A stretch of 64,000 nt of DNA from Flavobacterium lindanitolerans (GCF_002846575.1 NZ_PJND01000007.1:1426001-1490000), one strand, 5' to 3'; shown: positions 55,571 to 64,000, counted from the stretch's first letter. Numbers and translations are program-made. The notes: a model not told the origin generated them from the letters alone.

Positions 55571-55605
55571 AAAAAAACCGTTTTGTCAAACAAAACGGTT
55601 CTCTT
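55571..55605 (-). terminator. Terminator of the porin-like gene
   Basis: The stem AACCGTTTTG / CAAAACGGTT is followed by T7 on the minus strand. Confidence 0.9.
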
Positions 55606-55621
55606 TTAAGAAATATATTTT

Positions 55622-56158
55622 TTAGAAAAAGTATCCAAGCGATAATTGGAAAACGGCATTTTTGACTTCTGCCTCTTTTGAAACTTCAGAAAGTCCAATA
55701 GTATATCTTGCCTGAGCGAAAAAGTTATCGGTAATGTTAAGTCCTAAACCTCCGGCAGCCGCAAAATCAAAGCTTTTGTTGTCGAAAGACTCTTTTGCTT
55801 CATCAACTAAAAAGGAGAACTGCGGGCCTACTTCCAGACTCAATTTTTCAGAGATTAAGTAAAATTTAGCCAAAACCGGAACAGAAACATAGTCCAGGTT
55901 GAAATCACCAATTCCTTTTACATCAGCACCTTGCGAAGTATAAAGCAATTCTGGTTGTAATGAAAAGTTTTGAAAAAGTTTTACTTCGGCAACCGCACCT
56001 GCATGAAAACCGGTTCTGCTGCTGTAGTCGATACCATCGGCACCTCCGTTAAAGTTGGCGAAGTTAACACCTCCTTTGATACCAAATTTTAAAAGTTGTG
56101 CATCAGCATTTGTTGCTCCTGCAATGATTAAAATTGCAGCTACGATAAATTTTTTCAT
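55622..56158 (-). CDS. Porin-family outer-membrane beta-barrel protein
   Basis: This 178-aa small barrel has a signal peptide (MKKFIVAAILIIAGATNADAQ). Its PorT/OMP_b-brl pattern includes KFGIKGGVNFANFNG, GFHAGAVAEVKLFQNFSLQPELLYTSQGA and a closing Phe (FQLSLGYFF). It is probably an eight-stranded outer-membrane protein of unknown role, with its own terminator. Confidence 0.88.
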   Translation of the reverse strand: MKKFIVAAILIIAGATNADAQLLKFGIKGGVNFANFNGGADGIDYSSRTGFHAGAVAEVKLFQNFSLQPELLYTSQGADVKGIGDFNLDYVSVPVLAKFYLISEKLSLEVGPQFSFLVDEAKESFDNKSFDFAAAGGLGLNITDNFFAQARYTIGLSEVSKEAEVKNAVFQLSLGYFF

Positions 56159-56355
56159 AATAAATTTTTTAAGGTGGTTTAAAAGTTTTAAAGCTTTTTA
56201 GCTAAACAAATGTAGCTATGTTTTTTTGAGTTAATTTTAAAATTATGAAATTATTAATATTTTTTTTCTTAAAATTAAGTTAAACAAAGTCATGAAAGCC
56301 AGGCATTTCATGTGTTTTTCTTACTATTTTGATTGTGTTTTAAAACTTAACGAAC

Positions 56356-56590
56356 ATGAATTTTTTATCAGTAATTGTGATAGGTTCTTTGGGTTTGCTA
56401 ATGCTCAGGAAGAAATTAAATTTGATGTTAGTGGGTTTGAATTTTACCAATTTTGGCAGAGATTATAAATTGCCAATCGGTATGTTCTTTGATTAACATA
56501 TAATGCCGGGTTGACGAATAGTAATGATATCGTACCGGTTTTGATATCAATACTACTGGTTGTCAAATTGATGCGGTTTACAGATTTTAA
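56356..56590 (+). pseudogene. Decayed copy of the small beta-barrel gene family
   Basis: The leader (AAACTTAACGAACATGAA) and the segment TTTGCTAATGCTCAGGAAGA closely match the start of the intact gene at 57543. After frame shifts the sequence encodes the signal-peptide end GFANAQEE in another frame, stops early, and still ends with VYRF and a stop, like the VYKF end of the intact copy. A terminator follows at its end. This looks like a truncated and frameshifted paralogue. Confidence 0.65.
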
Positions 56591-56608
56591 TTCCATTTCA
56601 CTATACTT

Positions 56609-56641
56609 AAAAGCCTTGCAAAAAATGTAAGGCTTTTTTAT
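56609..56641 (+). terminator. Terminator after the decayed barrel gene
   Basis: The stem AAAAGCCTTGCA / TGTAAGGCTTTT includes one G-T pair, has an A5 loop, and is followed by T-rich sequence. Confidence 0.8.
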
Positions 56642-56761
56642 TTTGAAATATTTCATTTTGGTTCTTAAAGCCAGATAAATACAGGGATTTGGATTTTATT
56701 TTTGTTAATTTAATAGTTAATAACAAAAGTAATATGTCAAATTTTTATGTTAATTATTTGA

Positions 56762-56769
56762 TAAATTTG
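56762..56769 (+). promoter_or_regulatory. -7 box of the first intact barrel gene
   Basis: TAAATTTG fits the consensus, 25 bases before the ATG at 56794. The surrounding DNA is very AT-rich. Confidence 0.5.
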
Positions 56770-56793
56770 ATAGTAATTTAAAACTAAACAAAC

Positions 56794-57327
56794 ATGAAAA
56801 GAATTGTTTTAACACTAGCTGCAGTATTCGCTTTCGGATTTGCGAATGCTCAGGATGCAAAAAGTACAGCCAATGCAGGACAAACTGCAAAGGGGAAATG
56901 GTTAATTGAGGCAAATACCGGGTTTGGTGCTGCTCATGCCGCTAACACTTCTTTTGGATTAGATTCTACAGATGGTGAAACGACATGGTCTATTGGTGCT
57001 GAAGGTGGTTATTTTGTCATGGATGATTTGGCTATCAAAGCCGGTTTGGGTTATGTAGATATGGGAGACGATGTTTCTGCATTCTCATACAAAATTGGTG
57101 CGAAGTATTATATCATCAGCCAAATTCCTGTTCAGTTGGATTATTCCGGCGCTTCTATTAAAGATGCTGATGAAAATCCTTCCTATTTAGGAATCCAGGG
57201 TGGTTATGCCATCTTCTTAGGACAAAACGTATCTATTGAACCAGGTTTAAGATTCAATAAAAGCTTAAACGATGATTTTTATGATGACGTTTTTCAGGTA
57301 AGAATTGGTTTTGCGCTGCATTTCTAA
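56794..57327 (+). CDS. Outer-membrane beta-barrel protein, paralogue A
   Basis: This 177-aa protein has the signal peptide MKRIVLTLAAVFAFGFANAQ. Barrel-type strands follow (WLIEANTGFG, WSIGAEGGYFVMDDLAIKAGLGYV), ending in the C-terminal Phe pattern QVRIGFALHF. Its signal sequence and 20-base leader are nearly identical to paralogue B at 57543, indicating tandem duplication. Its role is unknown; small barrels of this type are often abundant structural proteins. Confidence 0.88.
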   Translation: MKRIVLTLAAVFAFGFANAQDAKSTANAGQTAKGKWLIEANTGFGAAHAANTSFGLDSTDGETTWSIGAEGGYFVMDDLAIKAGLGYVDMGDDVSAFSYKIGAKYYIISQIPVQLDYSGASIKDADENPSYLGIQGGYAIFLGQNVSIEPGLRFNKSLNDDFYDDVFQVRIGFALHF

Positions 57328-57349
57328 GAAATAAAATTTAGATTACATA

Positions 57350-57379
57350 AAAAAAGCCTCCTGACAGGAGGTTTTTTTA
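57350..57379 (+). terminator. Terminator of paralogue A
   Basis: The hairpin CCTCC / GGAGG with a TGACA loop is followed by T7. Confidence 0.85.
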
Positions 57380-57486
57380 TTTTTCAAATGGACTGTTTCT
57401 ATCTCTTTTTTTGTGATAATTTTCTGATTTTCAGAACTATGTGGTTTTTGTATGAATTTAATGATAAATGAAAAATAACATGTCAG

Positions 57487-57516
57487 TTGTTTCGTGTTAT
57501 TTTTTTTATACTTTTG
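57487..57516 (+). promoter_or_regulatory. Promoter of paralogue B
   Basis: TTG (57487-57489), a 19-base spacer and TACTTTTG (57509-57516) fit the consensus, 26 bases before the ATG. Confidence 0.75.
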
Positions 57517-57542
57517 CCGCATAATTTTAAAACTAAACAAAC

Positions 57543-58145
57543 ATGAAAAAAATTGTTTTAACAGTAGCAGCAGTATTCGCTTTCGGATTTGCTAATGCTC
57601 AGGAAGAAACTTCAGAAGGTTTCAAGAAAGGTGATGTATTCATTTCTGGTGCTGTAGGTTTTGGTTCAACTAAAACTGGAGATTTCAAAACTAGTGATTT
57701 CGAAATTGCTCCAAGTGCTGGTTATTTTGTAACTGATAACATTGCTTTAGGTCTTGCATTCGGATACGGGTCTTCAAAAGTTGATGTAGGTACTGCAGAT
57801 GCAACAAACAGTACTCTTTCTGTTGGTGCTTTTGGTAGATACTACTTTACTCCGGCTTCTAAATTCTCTATCTTCGGTCAGTTGGGTGTAAACTACATGA
57901 GCTATGATAATGAATTTGATGCAGAAGCAGGAACACTTGGTGAGTTCAAAGGTGACGGTTTTGGTGTTGCAGTAGCTCCAGGTGTTAGCTATTTCCTTGC
58001 TAAAAACTTTGCAATTGAGGCTTCTTTCGGAATCTTAGGTTTCGAAACTACTAAACCAGATGCAGACGGTGCTGAAAAAACAAATTCTTTTGATTTCGGT
58101 CTTGATATGAGAGATATCAGATTAGGATTGGTTTACAAATTCTAA
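57543..58145 (+). CDS. Outer-membrane beta-barrel protein, paralogue B
   Basis: This 200-aa protein has the signal peptide MKKIVLTVAAVFAFGFANAQ and barrel strands such as FISGAVGFGSTKTG, GYFVTDNIALGLAFGYGSSK and FGRYYFTPASKFSIFGQLGVNY, ending IRLGLVYKF. It is a paralogue of the gene at 56794. The strong promoter and codon choice suggest high expression. It has its own terminator. Confidence 0.9.
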   Translation: MKKIVLTVAAVFAFGFANAQEETSEGFKKGDVFISGAVGFGSTKTGDFKTSDFEIAPSAGYFVTDNIALGLAFGYGSSKVDVGTADATNSTLSVGAFGRYYFTPASKFSIFGQLGVNYMSYDNEFDAEAGTLGEFKGDGFGVAVAPGVSYFLAKNFAIEASFGILGFETTKPDADGAEKTNSFDFGLDMRDIRLGLVYKF

Positions 58146-58165
58146 GAATAACATTAGAATATATT

Positions 58166-58197
58166 AAAAAGGCTTCCCATTTGGGAGGCCTTTTTCT
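58166..58197 (+). terminator. Terminator of paralogue B
   Basis: AGGCTTCCC / GGGAGGCCT stem with an ATTT loop, then T5. Confidence 0.88.
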
Positions 58198-58220
58198 TTT
58201 AAGATTAACTCCCGTTTCGC

Positions 58221-58228
58221 TAACTTTG
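58221..58228 (+). promoter_or_regulatory. -7 box of the ABC ATPase gene
   Basis: TAACTTTG lies 20 bases before the ATG at 58248 and fits the consensus. Confidence 0.6.
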
Positions 58229-58247
58229 CAATCTTCAATTCACATTC

Positions 58248-59195
58248 ATGTTATCAGTCCAGAATATTTCTTTCGGTTATACCGAAAAACAAGTAATAGA
58301 GAACATCAGTTTTACCATTCAAAAAGGCCAGAATATTGCCATAATTGGTGAAAGCGGCTGCGGAAAAAGTACGCTTTTAAAACTAATTTATGGACTTTAC
58401 GATTTGGATGAAGGACAGATTTTTTATGGCGATACGCCTATTTTAGGACCAAAATACAATCTGATTCCCGGAGAAGATTATATCAAATACCTGGCACAGG
58501 ATTTTGACCTGATGCCTTATACAACCGTAGAGGAAAATGTGGGTAAATATCTTTCCAATGTTTATAAAGAAGAAAAAGCACAGCGTGTAGCCGATTTGCT
58601 GGCTATGGTTGAAATGTCTGATTATGCCAAAACCAAGGCGAAGTATTTAAGCGGAGGTCAACAGCAAAGAGTAGCTTTGGCAAGAGTTCTGGCTTTAGAG
58701 CCTGAAGTTTTGCTATTGGACGAACCTTTTAGCCATATTGATAACTTTAGAAAGAATGCCCTTCGCAGAAACCTGTTTGCTTACCTGAAGAAAAAAGGAA
58801 TTACCTGTATAGTGGCTACACACGACAGCGCAGATGCGCTTTCTTTTGCCGATGAGACCATTGTGATGCAAAAGGGTAGAATGCTTGAAAAAGCACCGTC
58901 AAAAGAGTTGTATTTTAATCCGGTTAACAAATATGTAGCTTCGCTTTTTGGTGAGATTAATGAAATTACGGTAGAAGACGAAAACGGGATAATGATCAAC
59001 CTGCTTTTGTATCCGCATCAATTAAAAGTGGCACAGACAGGTTTTATACAGGTGTTGGTAAAACAATCTTATTTTAAAGGAAACCGGTATCTGGTTAAGG
59101 CGGTACTTGAAAAACAGGTTATTTTCTTTGAGCACAATAGTGCACTTGAAAATGAAACTTTTGTTTTTCTGGAACTGAATAATAAAATATCTTAA
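58248..59195 (+). CDS. ABC transporter ATP-binding protein
   Basis: This 315-aa ATPase shows Walker A GESGCGKST (near 36), the signature LSGGQQQRVALARVLA, Walker B LLLDEPFSHID and switch His in VATHDSADAL. A C-terminal extension (about 245-315) after LFGEINEI resembles the TOBE-type regulatory domain of spermidine/putrescine and iron importers. No permease gene is adjacent, so the substrate is unknown. It ends at a long bidirectional terminator. Confidence 0.93.
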   Translation: MLSVQNISFGYTEKQVIENISFTIQKGQNIAIIGESGCGKSTLLKLIYGLYDLDEGQIFYGDTPILGPKYNLIPGEDYIKYLAQDFDLMPYTTVEENVGKYLSNVYKEEKAQRVADLLAMVEMSDYAKTKAKYLSGGQQQRVALARVLALEPEVLLLDEPFSHIDNFRKNALRRNLFAYLKKKGITCIVATHDSADALSFADETIVMQKGRMLEKAPSKELYFNPVNKYVASLFGEINEITVEDENGIMINLLLYPHQLKVAQTGFIQVLVKQSYFKGNRYLVKAVLEKQVIFFEHNSALENETFVFLELNNKIS

Positions 59196-59238
59196 AACAA
59201 AAATCCCGGAATTTTTGATTCCGGGATTTTTGTTTTTG
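59194..59238. terminator. Long bidirectional terminator
   Basis: The 18-bp stem around AAAAATCCCGGAA / TTCCGGGATTTTT is flanked by A/T runs and serves the convergent ABC ATPase and S9 peptidase genes. Confidence 0.9.
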
Positions 59239-59251
59239 GAAATGATTCCAA

Positions 59252-61660
59252 TTAGTTTTTCAGGTGCTTTTCTAAGAACTGGTCCTGTTCCCAAAGCAGG
59301 TGAAGGATGTTTTCTTTAGCAGCATAGCCGTGGCTTTCTTTTGGCAATAAAAGCAATCTTACCGGAGCACCAAGACCTTTCAGGGCCTGGAAATATCTTT
59401 CTGACTGCAATGTGAAAGTTCCCGGATTATTATCAGCGTCACCATGTACAAGCAAAAGTGGTGTTTTCATTTTATCAGCAGTCATAAATGGCGACATTGT
59501 ATTGTAAACTTCAGGAACTTCCCAGTAGTTTCTTTGCTCGCTTTGGAATCCGAATGGTGTAAGTGTTCTGTTGTAAGCACCGCTTCTTGCAATACCGCAG
59601 GCAAACAGGTCAGAATGTGTCAATAGGTTAGCTGTCATAAAAGCACCGTAAGAGTGTCCTCCAACGGCCACTTTTTTACGGTTAATGTAACCTAGCTTGT
59701 CAACTGCGTCAATTGCAGCAGCAGCATTGTCTACCAACTGCGTGATAAACGTGTCGTTTGGTTCTGTTGAGCCTTCTCCAATGATTGGGAAAGAAGCGTC
59801 ATCCAAAACTACATAACCTTTGGCTACCCAATACACGAAAGAACCGTAGTTAGGAAATGTAAATTCGTTCGGGTTTTGAGAACTTTGTCCCGCACTGTTC
59901 TTGTCTTTGTATTCTTCAGGATACGCCCAGATTAAAAGAGGTAATTTCTCTTTTTTCTTCATGTCATAACCAACAGGAAGATACAATGTTCCGGAAAGCT
60001 CTACACCGTCTTTTCTTTTATATTTGATTACTTCTTTGTGTACGTTTTTGATACTTTCAAACGGATTTTTGAAATTGGTAATCTGCGTTAGCTCATTCTT
60101 CTTTTTGATGTTTCTGAAGTAATAGTTCGGGTATTCGCTTTTTGACTGAATCTGAACTAATACATCGCCTTTTTTGAAGTCTTCAATAGAGAAGATACTT
60201 TCTTTTTTGTCTTTGTAAGCCGATTGGTACAAACGTTTTGTCTTGAAAGTCTTGATGTTGAACTCGTCAATAAATGGAAACTGACCATTTTTAGTATGAC
60301 CTTGGCCAATAAGGAAGGCATTGTCGTTTTCAAGAGCCAATACTTGTCTTCCGTACTGATTTTTGATTGTTTCGAAGCTTCCCGGGTCTGAATAAATGTC
60401 CTGTGAGTTTCTGTCAAAGATTACTTTTGGAGCCTGTCCAGGATTTGACGGATTGAATAAGTAAGTCTTTTCATTTCGGGTGTCATACCACTGGTCGTAT
60501 AAAATAGCGGTAGTGTTATTACCCCAAACAATTCCTCCGTAACGTTGTACTGTTTTAACCAAAGATGTAGGATTGGAAGTAAATGGGGCCTGCCATAAGA
60601 AAACTTCGTCTCTGAAATCTACTTTATTGGCCGGGTCTCCGCCATCTAAAGCTTCAACAAAATAAAGAGTTGCCGGAGCATCGCTTCTCCAGCCCATGCT
60701 TCTTTTTCCTTTTCGGGTAGCCATAAAACCTTTTGGCATGATTTCAGAAAGAGGCACTTCGTTAACCACCTTAATTTCTTTTCCTGTCAGGTCATATACT
60801 ACAGACTTCATTGGGAAACGGCTCAAAGGAACGATATAAGAAAATGGCTTTTGTATCGTAGTAATCATGATGTAGTTTCCGTCAGGAGAAAAACCTTCAC
60901 CGGCATATAAATCGGCACTTTTATACAGCGACGCTTTTCCGCTAAGGTCAATTTTATAAAGCTCAGAACTTACTAAGGTTTCAAAATTAGTCTCGTCAGT
61001 TTTGTTTTTTAATAAATCCTGATAGGTTCTGTTTTGTGATTTTGAACCGTCACTGGTAGAAACCGTAGGTCCTTTTGGAAGGTCTTTTTTAGAATCAATC
61101 AGGGCAGGACGGTTTTTAGGAAGCATCCTAACCAATAGGTTCTGATTGTCTCTGTACCAGCTGTACGGACTACCCATGTTGGCATTTACAGTTGCCTCTG
61201 TTAAGCGGGTTGCTTTTGCTGAAGCGATGTCCAAAACCCACAATTCCACTCCTGTAGCTGTAGTGTGTGTAAAAGCAAGTTTCTTTTCGTCCGGTGACCA
61301 GGAAATATTGCTGATTTTTGGATTTTGTGGCAAGCCGGTTACCTGAGTTTCATTCTTGTCCTTGATTTTGCGGACTTTCAGGTTGTTAATATAGGTAACG
61401 GTACTTGAGATATTCGTAATTGGGTTAATTCTCAAACCGCCTAATCTCATTTCTTCCTGATTTAATTCATCAAGAGTTTTGTAGGTGTTTCGGTACGAAA
61501 GAAGCATGTATTCTTTTTTGGTGTCCATCGAAACCGAAGGAGCTCTTTCATAGTCGGCCAGGTCCAAAATTTCTTTGGAGGGCTTTTGGTAAGTAAGTTC
61601 TTCCTGCGAAAATCCTGTCAATCCGACAAGCAGGAAAAGCATAGATAACTTTAATTTCAT
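59252..61660 (-). CDS. Secreted S9 prolyl-oligopeptidase-type peptidase
   Basis: This 802-aa exported serine peptidase has a signal peptide (MKLKLSMLFLLVGLTGFSQ) and an N-terminal beta-propeller (ISWSPDEKKLAFTHT and WRSDAPATLYFVE repeats). The C-terminal alpha/beta-hydrolase domain carries GGHSYGAFM (nucleophile Ser near 678), HGDADNNPGT (Asp) and LPKESHGY (His near 782). It should cleave oligopeptides in the periplasm or outside. It resembles glutamyl/prolyl S9 enzymes of Bacteroidota; the exact specificity is not decided. Confidence 0.92.
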   Translation of the reverse strand: MKLKLSMLFLLVGLTGFSQEELTYQKPSKEILDLADYERAPSVSMDTKKEYMLLSYRNTYKTLDELNQEEMRLGGLRINPITNISSTVTYINNLKVRKIKDKNETQVTGLPQNPKISNISWSPDEKKLAFTHTTATGVELWVLDIASAKATRLTEATVNANMGSPYSWYRDNQNLLVRMLPKNRPALIDSKKDLPKGPTVSTSDGSKSQNRTYQDLLKNKTDETNFETLVSSELYKIDLSGKASLYKSADLYAGEGFSPDGNYIMITTIQKPFSYIVPLSRFPMKSVVYDLTGKEIKVVNEVPLSEIMPKGFMATRKGKRSMGWRSDAPATLYFVEALDGGDPANKVDFRDEVFLWQAPFTSNPTSLVKTVQRYGGIVWGNNTTAILYDQWYDTRNEKTYLFNPSNPGQAPKVIFDRNSQDIYSDPGSFETIKNQYGRQVLALENDNAFLIGQGHTKNGQFPFIDEFNIKTFKTKRLYQSAYKDKKESIFSIEDFKKGDVLVQIQSKSEYPNYYFRNIKKKNELTQITNFKNPFESIKNVHKEVIKYKRKDGVELSGTLYLPVGYDMKKKEKLPLLIWAYPEEYKDKNSAGQSSQNPNEFTFPNYGSFVYWVAKGYVVLDDASFPIIGEGSTEPNDTFITQLVDNAAAAIDAVDKLGYINRKKVAVGGHSYGAFMTANLLTHSDLFACGIARSGAYNRTLTPFGFQSEQRNYWEVPEVYNTMSPFMTADKMKTPLLLVHGDADNNPGTFTLQSERYFQALKGLGAPVRLLLLPKESHGYAAKENILHLLWEQDQFLEKHLKN

Positions 61661-61838
61661 ATTATTTATATTAGGGTTGATGAAATATTTGTCTAAAATA
61701 AGTCAAGCTTGTTACATGTGCTAAAATATTTAGTTAATAAATAAAAAGGAGTTATAGAAAAGTACTTTCAAAAACGCACACTCAATTGCTGATATTGAAA
61801 TATTTGCTAACTTGTGCGATAGATAATTTGCGGATGCG

Positions 61839-61846
61839 TAAATTTG
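61839..61846 (+). promoter_or_regulatory. -7 box of fabH
   Basis: TAAATTTG lies 30 bases before the start at 61876 and fits the consensus. Confidence 0.55.
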
Positions 61847-61875
61847 CGGTCTGATTTTTAACGAAATAATAAAAT

Positions 61876-62886
61876 ATGTATCATTCAAAAATTGCAGGTT
61901 TAGGATATTATGTTCCTGAAAATATTGTTACTAATGATGATTTGTCTAAAATAATAGACACTAATGATGAGTGGATTCAGGAGCGCACAGGAATTCAGGA
62001 AAGACGCCATATTGTAAAAGGCGACGGGAATACTACGACGTCAATGGGTGTGAAAGCGGCAAAAATTGCAATTGAACGTTCCGGTGTAGCAAAAGAGGAC
62101 ATCGATTTTATCATTTTTGCTACCCTAAGTCCTGACTACTATTTTCCAGGTCCTGGAGTTTTAGTACAGAGAGATTTAGGATTGAATACCGTTGGAGCGT
62201 TGGATATCCGAAACCAATGTTCAGGATTTGTATATGCCTTGTCAATTGCAGACCAGTATATCAAGACCGGAATGTATAAAAACATCCTGATTATCGGCTC
62301 TGAAGTACATTCGACAGGATTGGACATGACAACACGCGGACGTGGCGTTTCTGTAATTTTTGGAGATGGTGCAGGAGCCGCAATCATTTCAAGAGAAGTA
62401 GATACAAACAAAGGAATTTTGTCGACGCATCTGCATTCTGAAGGACAATATGCGGAAGAACTTATTGTAAAAGCTCCGGGAATGGGCGGACGATGGGTGA
62501 CAGATATTATTGCTGATAATGACCCGAATGATGAAAGCTATTTCCCATACATGAACGGACAGTTTGTGTTTAAAAACGCAGTAGTTCGTTTCAGTGAAGT
62601 AATTATGGAAGGATTAAAAGCCAGCAATTTGGATGTTTCTGATATCAATATGCTGATTCCGCATCAGGCGAATTTGAGGATTTCCCAATTCATCCAGCAA
62701 AAATTCAAACTGGCAGACGACCAGGTTTATAATAATATCCAGAAATACGGAAATACTACCGCAGCTTCTATTCCAATTGCCTTGACAGAAGCCTGGGAAC
62801 AAGGAAAAATAAAATCTGGCGACCTTGTGGTATTGGCTGCTTTTGGAAGTGGCTTCACCTGGGGAAGTGTTGTTATTCGTTGGTAA
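61876..62886 (+). CDS. fabH: Beta-ketoacyl-ACP synthase III
   Basis: FabH starts fatty-acid chains by condensing acyl-CoA with malonyl-ACP. The 336-aa protein shows the catalytic Cys in IRNQCSGFVYAL (near 115), His in IPHQANLRI (near 255) and Asn in YGNTTAAS (near 287), ending with the GSGFTWGSVVIRW loop. Other thiolase-fold KAS III homologues cannot be excluded by motif alone. A repeat region follows. Confidence 0.92.
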   Translation: MYHSKIAGLGYYVPENIVTNDDLSKIIDTNDEWIQERTGIQERRHIVKGDGNTTTSMGVKAAKIAIERSGVAKEDIDFIIFATLSPDYYFPGPGVLVQRDLGLNTVGALDIRNQCSGFVYALSIADQYIKTGMYKNILIIGSEVHSTGLDMTTRGRGVSVIFGDGAGAAIISREVDTNKGILSTHLHSEGQYAEELIVKAPGMGGRWVTDIIADNDPNDESYFPYMNGQFVFKNAVVRFSEVIMEGLKASNLDVSDINMLIPHQANLRISQFIQQKFKLADDQVYNNIQKYGNTTAASIPIALTEAWEQGKIKSGDLVVLAAFGSGFTWGSVVIRW

Positions 62887-62889
62887 AAA

Positions 62890-63127
62890 AGTGGCTAAGG
62901 TTCTAAGTAGCTAAGGTACTAAGGTTCTAAGTTGAAAAACAGTAAAAAAGGTAAACAAGGTTCTAAGTGGCTAAGGTACTAAAGTCCTTAAGTTGAAGAA
63001 TTCCCAAAACCTTAGTGTTTTAGTAAATCAGAACCTTAGGCCCTCAATAATATGATTTTGGCAACGTTATTGTAAAATAAAGTCTTAGTCAAAGAAACTC
63101 AAAACCTTAGTACCTCAGTACCTCAAA
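62890..63127. repeat. Interspersed CTAAGGTTCTAAG-type repeat region
   Basis: About 240 bases between fabH and the L,D-transpeptidase gene are dominated by GGCTAAGGTTCTAAG/GGTACTAAGG units in the first half and their reverse complement (ACCTTAGTACCTCAGTACC) in the second. The halves can pair as an imperfect long inverted repeat. There is no coding sequence here. Confidence 0.85.
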
Positions 63128-63130
63128 AAA

Positions 63131-63628
63131 ATGCTCCTCCTAATCATCCCAATCTCAATTCTTCTCTACTATTTTTATCGTGGGGAAAAATTGCCGAAAG
63201 ATAAGATTATCGACAGGATAGAAGTTTATAAGTCAAAAAGGAAAATGAATGTCTATTCCGGTGGGATTCTTTTAAAAACCTATAAGATAGCTTTGGGCAA
63301 AAATCCGGTAGGACATAAAGAAATTGAAGGCGACTGTAAAACTCCGGAAGGGACTTATACGATTGACGGAAAGAATCCGGAAAGTGCTTTTCACAAAAAC
63401 CTGGGAGTTTCATATCCTAATGAAAAAGATTTGGAAGATGCCGCAGCTTTAGGGAAATCAGCCGGAGGTGATATAAAAATTCACGGACTTCGGAACGGGA
63501 GGGGCTATCGGTCAAAGTTCCACCGATGGAAAGATTGGACGGCCGGTTGTATTGCCGTAACCGATTATGAAATTGATGAATTGTATGAGGCGGTAAAAGT
63601 AGGCGCAGAAATAGAAATATTTCCTTAA
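63131..63628 (+). CDS. L,D-transpeptidase (YkuD domain)
   Basis: This 165-aa protein has an N-terminal membrane anchor (MLLLIIPISILLYYFY) and a YkuD domain with KIHGLRNGRG (catalytic His) and DWTAGCIAVTDYEIDELY (catalytic Cys near 138). It should form 3-3 peptidoglycan cross-links or attach proteins to peptidoglycan, acting in the periplasm. It is preceded by the CTAAGG repeat. Confidence 0.9.
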   Translation: MLLLIIPISILLYYFYRGEKLPKDKIIDRIEVYKSKRKMNVYSGGILLKTYKIALGKNPVGHKEIEGDCKTPEGTYTIDGKNPESAFHKNLGVSYPNEKDLEDAAALGKSAGGDIKIHGLRNGRGYRSKFHRWKDWTAGCIAVTDYEIDELYEAVKVGAEIEIFP

Positions 63629-63649
63629 ATGGCAGTTGTATAAAATAGA

Positions 63650-63685
63650 AAAACTCGGAGGCATCACTTCCGAGTTTTTCATTTT
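63650..63685. terminator. Bidirectional terminator
   Basis: The stem AAAAACTCGGA / TCCGAGTTTTT with a nine-base loop lies between convergent genes. Confidence 0.88.
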
Positions 63686-63720
63686 TAACCCAATATATAA
63701 AAAAACCTAAAAATTGATTC

Positions 63721-64000
63721 TTAGAACATACCGCCACCTTGTTTGGTATTGTCTTCACGGTACTTTCTTTGAAGTGCCCTGTTTTTACCTCCACCAAACA
63801 TATAGTTGATTCCGAAGTAAAGACTCTGGCTTTCCCATCTGAAAGTTCCTGTGCTTGGATAAGGGTGTTTGCTGTCGAAACCGTATTCCATCATATTGAA
63901 GACATCATTGAAACGAACGCTGAAGTTCAGTTTGTTGTTTAGCAATGAATAACGGCCTCCCATATCAATCTTATACATGTCCTTGCTGTCGTTTTGGATT
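63721..64000 (-). CDS. C-terminus of an outer-membrane beta-barrel receptor (partial)
   Basis: This is the last 92 codons of a larger gene that runs off the right edge. The sequence (VRFNDVFNMMEYGFDS, SLYFGINYMFGGGK, then a basic tail and QGGGMF) fits the C-terminal barrel strands of the outer-membrane protein beta-barrel family, related to TonB-dependent receptors. The rest of the protein and its ligand cannot be seen. Confidence 0.75.
   Translation of the reverse strand, partial: IQNDSKDMYKIDMGGRYSLLNNKLNFSVRFNDVFNMMEYGFDSKHPYPSTGTFRWESQSLYFGINYMFGGGKNRALQRKYREDNTKQGGGMF

Noticed and set aside
55515..55589. N-terminal extension of AroQ
   Set aside because: The extra 25 residues precede the conserved MKIIIINGPN start and run back towards the terminator of the previous gene.
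63739..63942. 67-aa plus-strand ORF at the right edge
   Set aside because: It is antisense to the outer-membrane barrel C-terminus and has no recognisable features.

Overview
The window looks like a chromosomal segment of a Flavobacterium-like member of the Bacteroidota. Three things support this. The gene content includes two large secreted proteins with type IX secretion (T9SS) C-terminal domains, DUF4290 and DUF5686 proteins, and a 7TM-AraC regulator. Many promoters fit the Bacteroidota pattern of TTG, about 19-20 bases, then TAnnTTTG. The DNA is AT-rich, with short polypurine-type repeats between genes. No database search was possible, so family names rest on recognised motifs and domain order.

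Layout. 1-4.9 kb: partial ribD, a lipoprotein, prmC, an ABC-type permease and hisS. 4.9-14.1 kb: two very large T9SS substrates (a glycine-rich/LamG protein and an M14 metallocarboxypeptidase) flanking a tiny membrane-tail protein. 14.3-24.1 kb: regulators and accessory metabolism, including an AraC membrane regulator, an alpha/beta hydrolase lipoprotein, a DUF808 protein, a double AHSA1 protein divergent from a GlxA-type regulator, an HxlR regulator divergent from a nitroreductase, an OmpA lipoprotein and Hsp20.

24.4-43.9 kb is a genomic island. Eight tightly packed, often overlapping minus-strand genes (24553-41632) encode an AbiEi-like regulator, an AbiEii-like nucleotidyltransferase, an HsdM-type N6-adenine methyltransferase, an HsdS-like specificity subunit, a NERD nuclease-kinase-kinase-NTPase giant, an unrecognised 518-aa protein, a 1794-aa PD-(D/E)xK/HerA-type ATPase and a PP2C phosphatase. 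I read this as a variant of the methylation-associated defence systems (MADS-like), with an added AbiE pair and phosphatase. A large serine recombinase (41921-43483) and a tRNA-Met gene (43778-43851) lie at one edge. A decayed copy of a tRNA 3' end lies at the other edge (24379-24411), in the same orientation.

44-64 kb returns to core genes: a START-like protein, an aminotransferase class IV enzyme, a YqgE protein, HU, a small NTPase-recQ-fmt operon, a DUF493-DUF4290-murA cluster, a DUF5686 outer-membrane protein, aroQ, three small beta-barrel proteins plus a decayed fourth copy, an ABC ATPase, an S9 peptidase, fabH, an L,D-transpeptidase and the C-terminus of an outer-membrane receptor. Hairpin terminators separate most transcription units.
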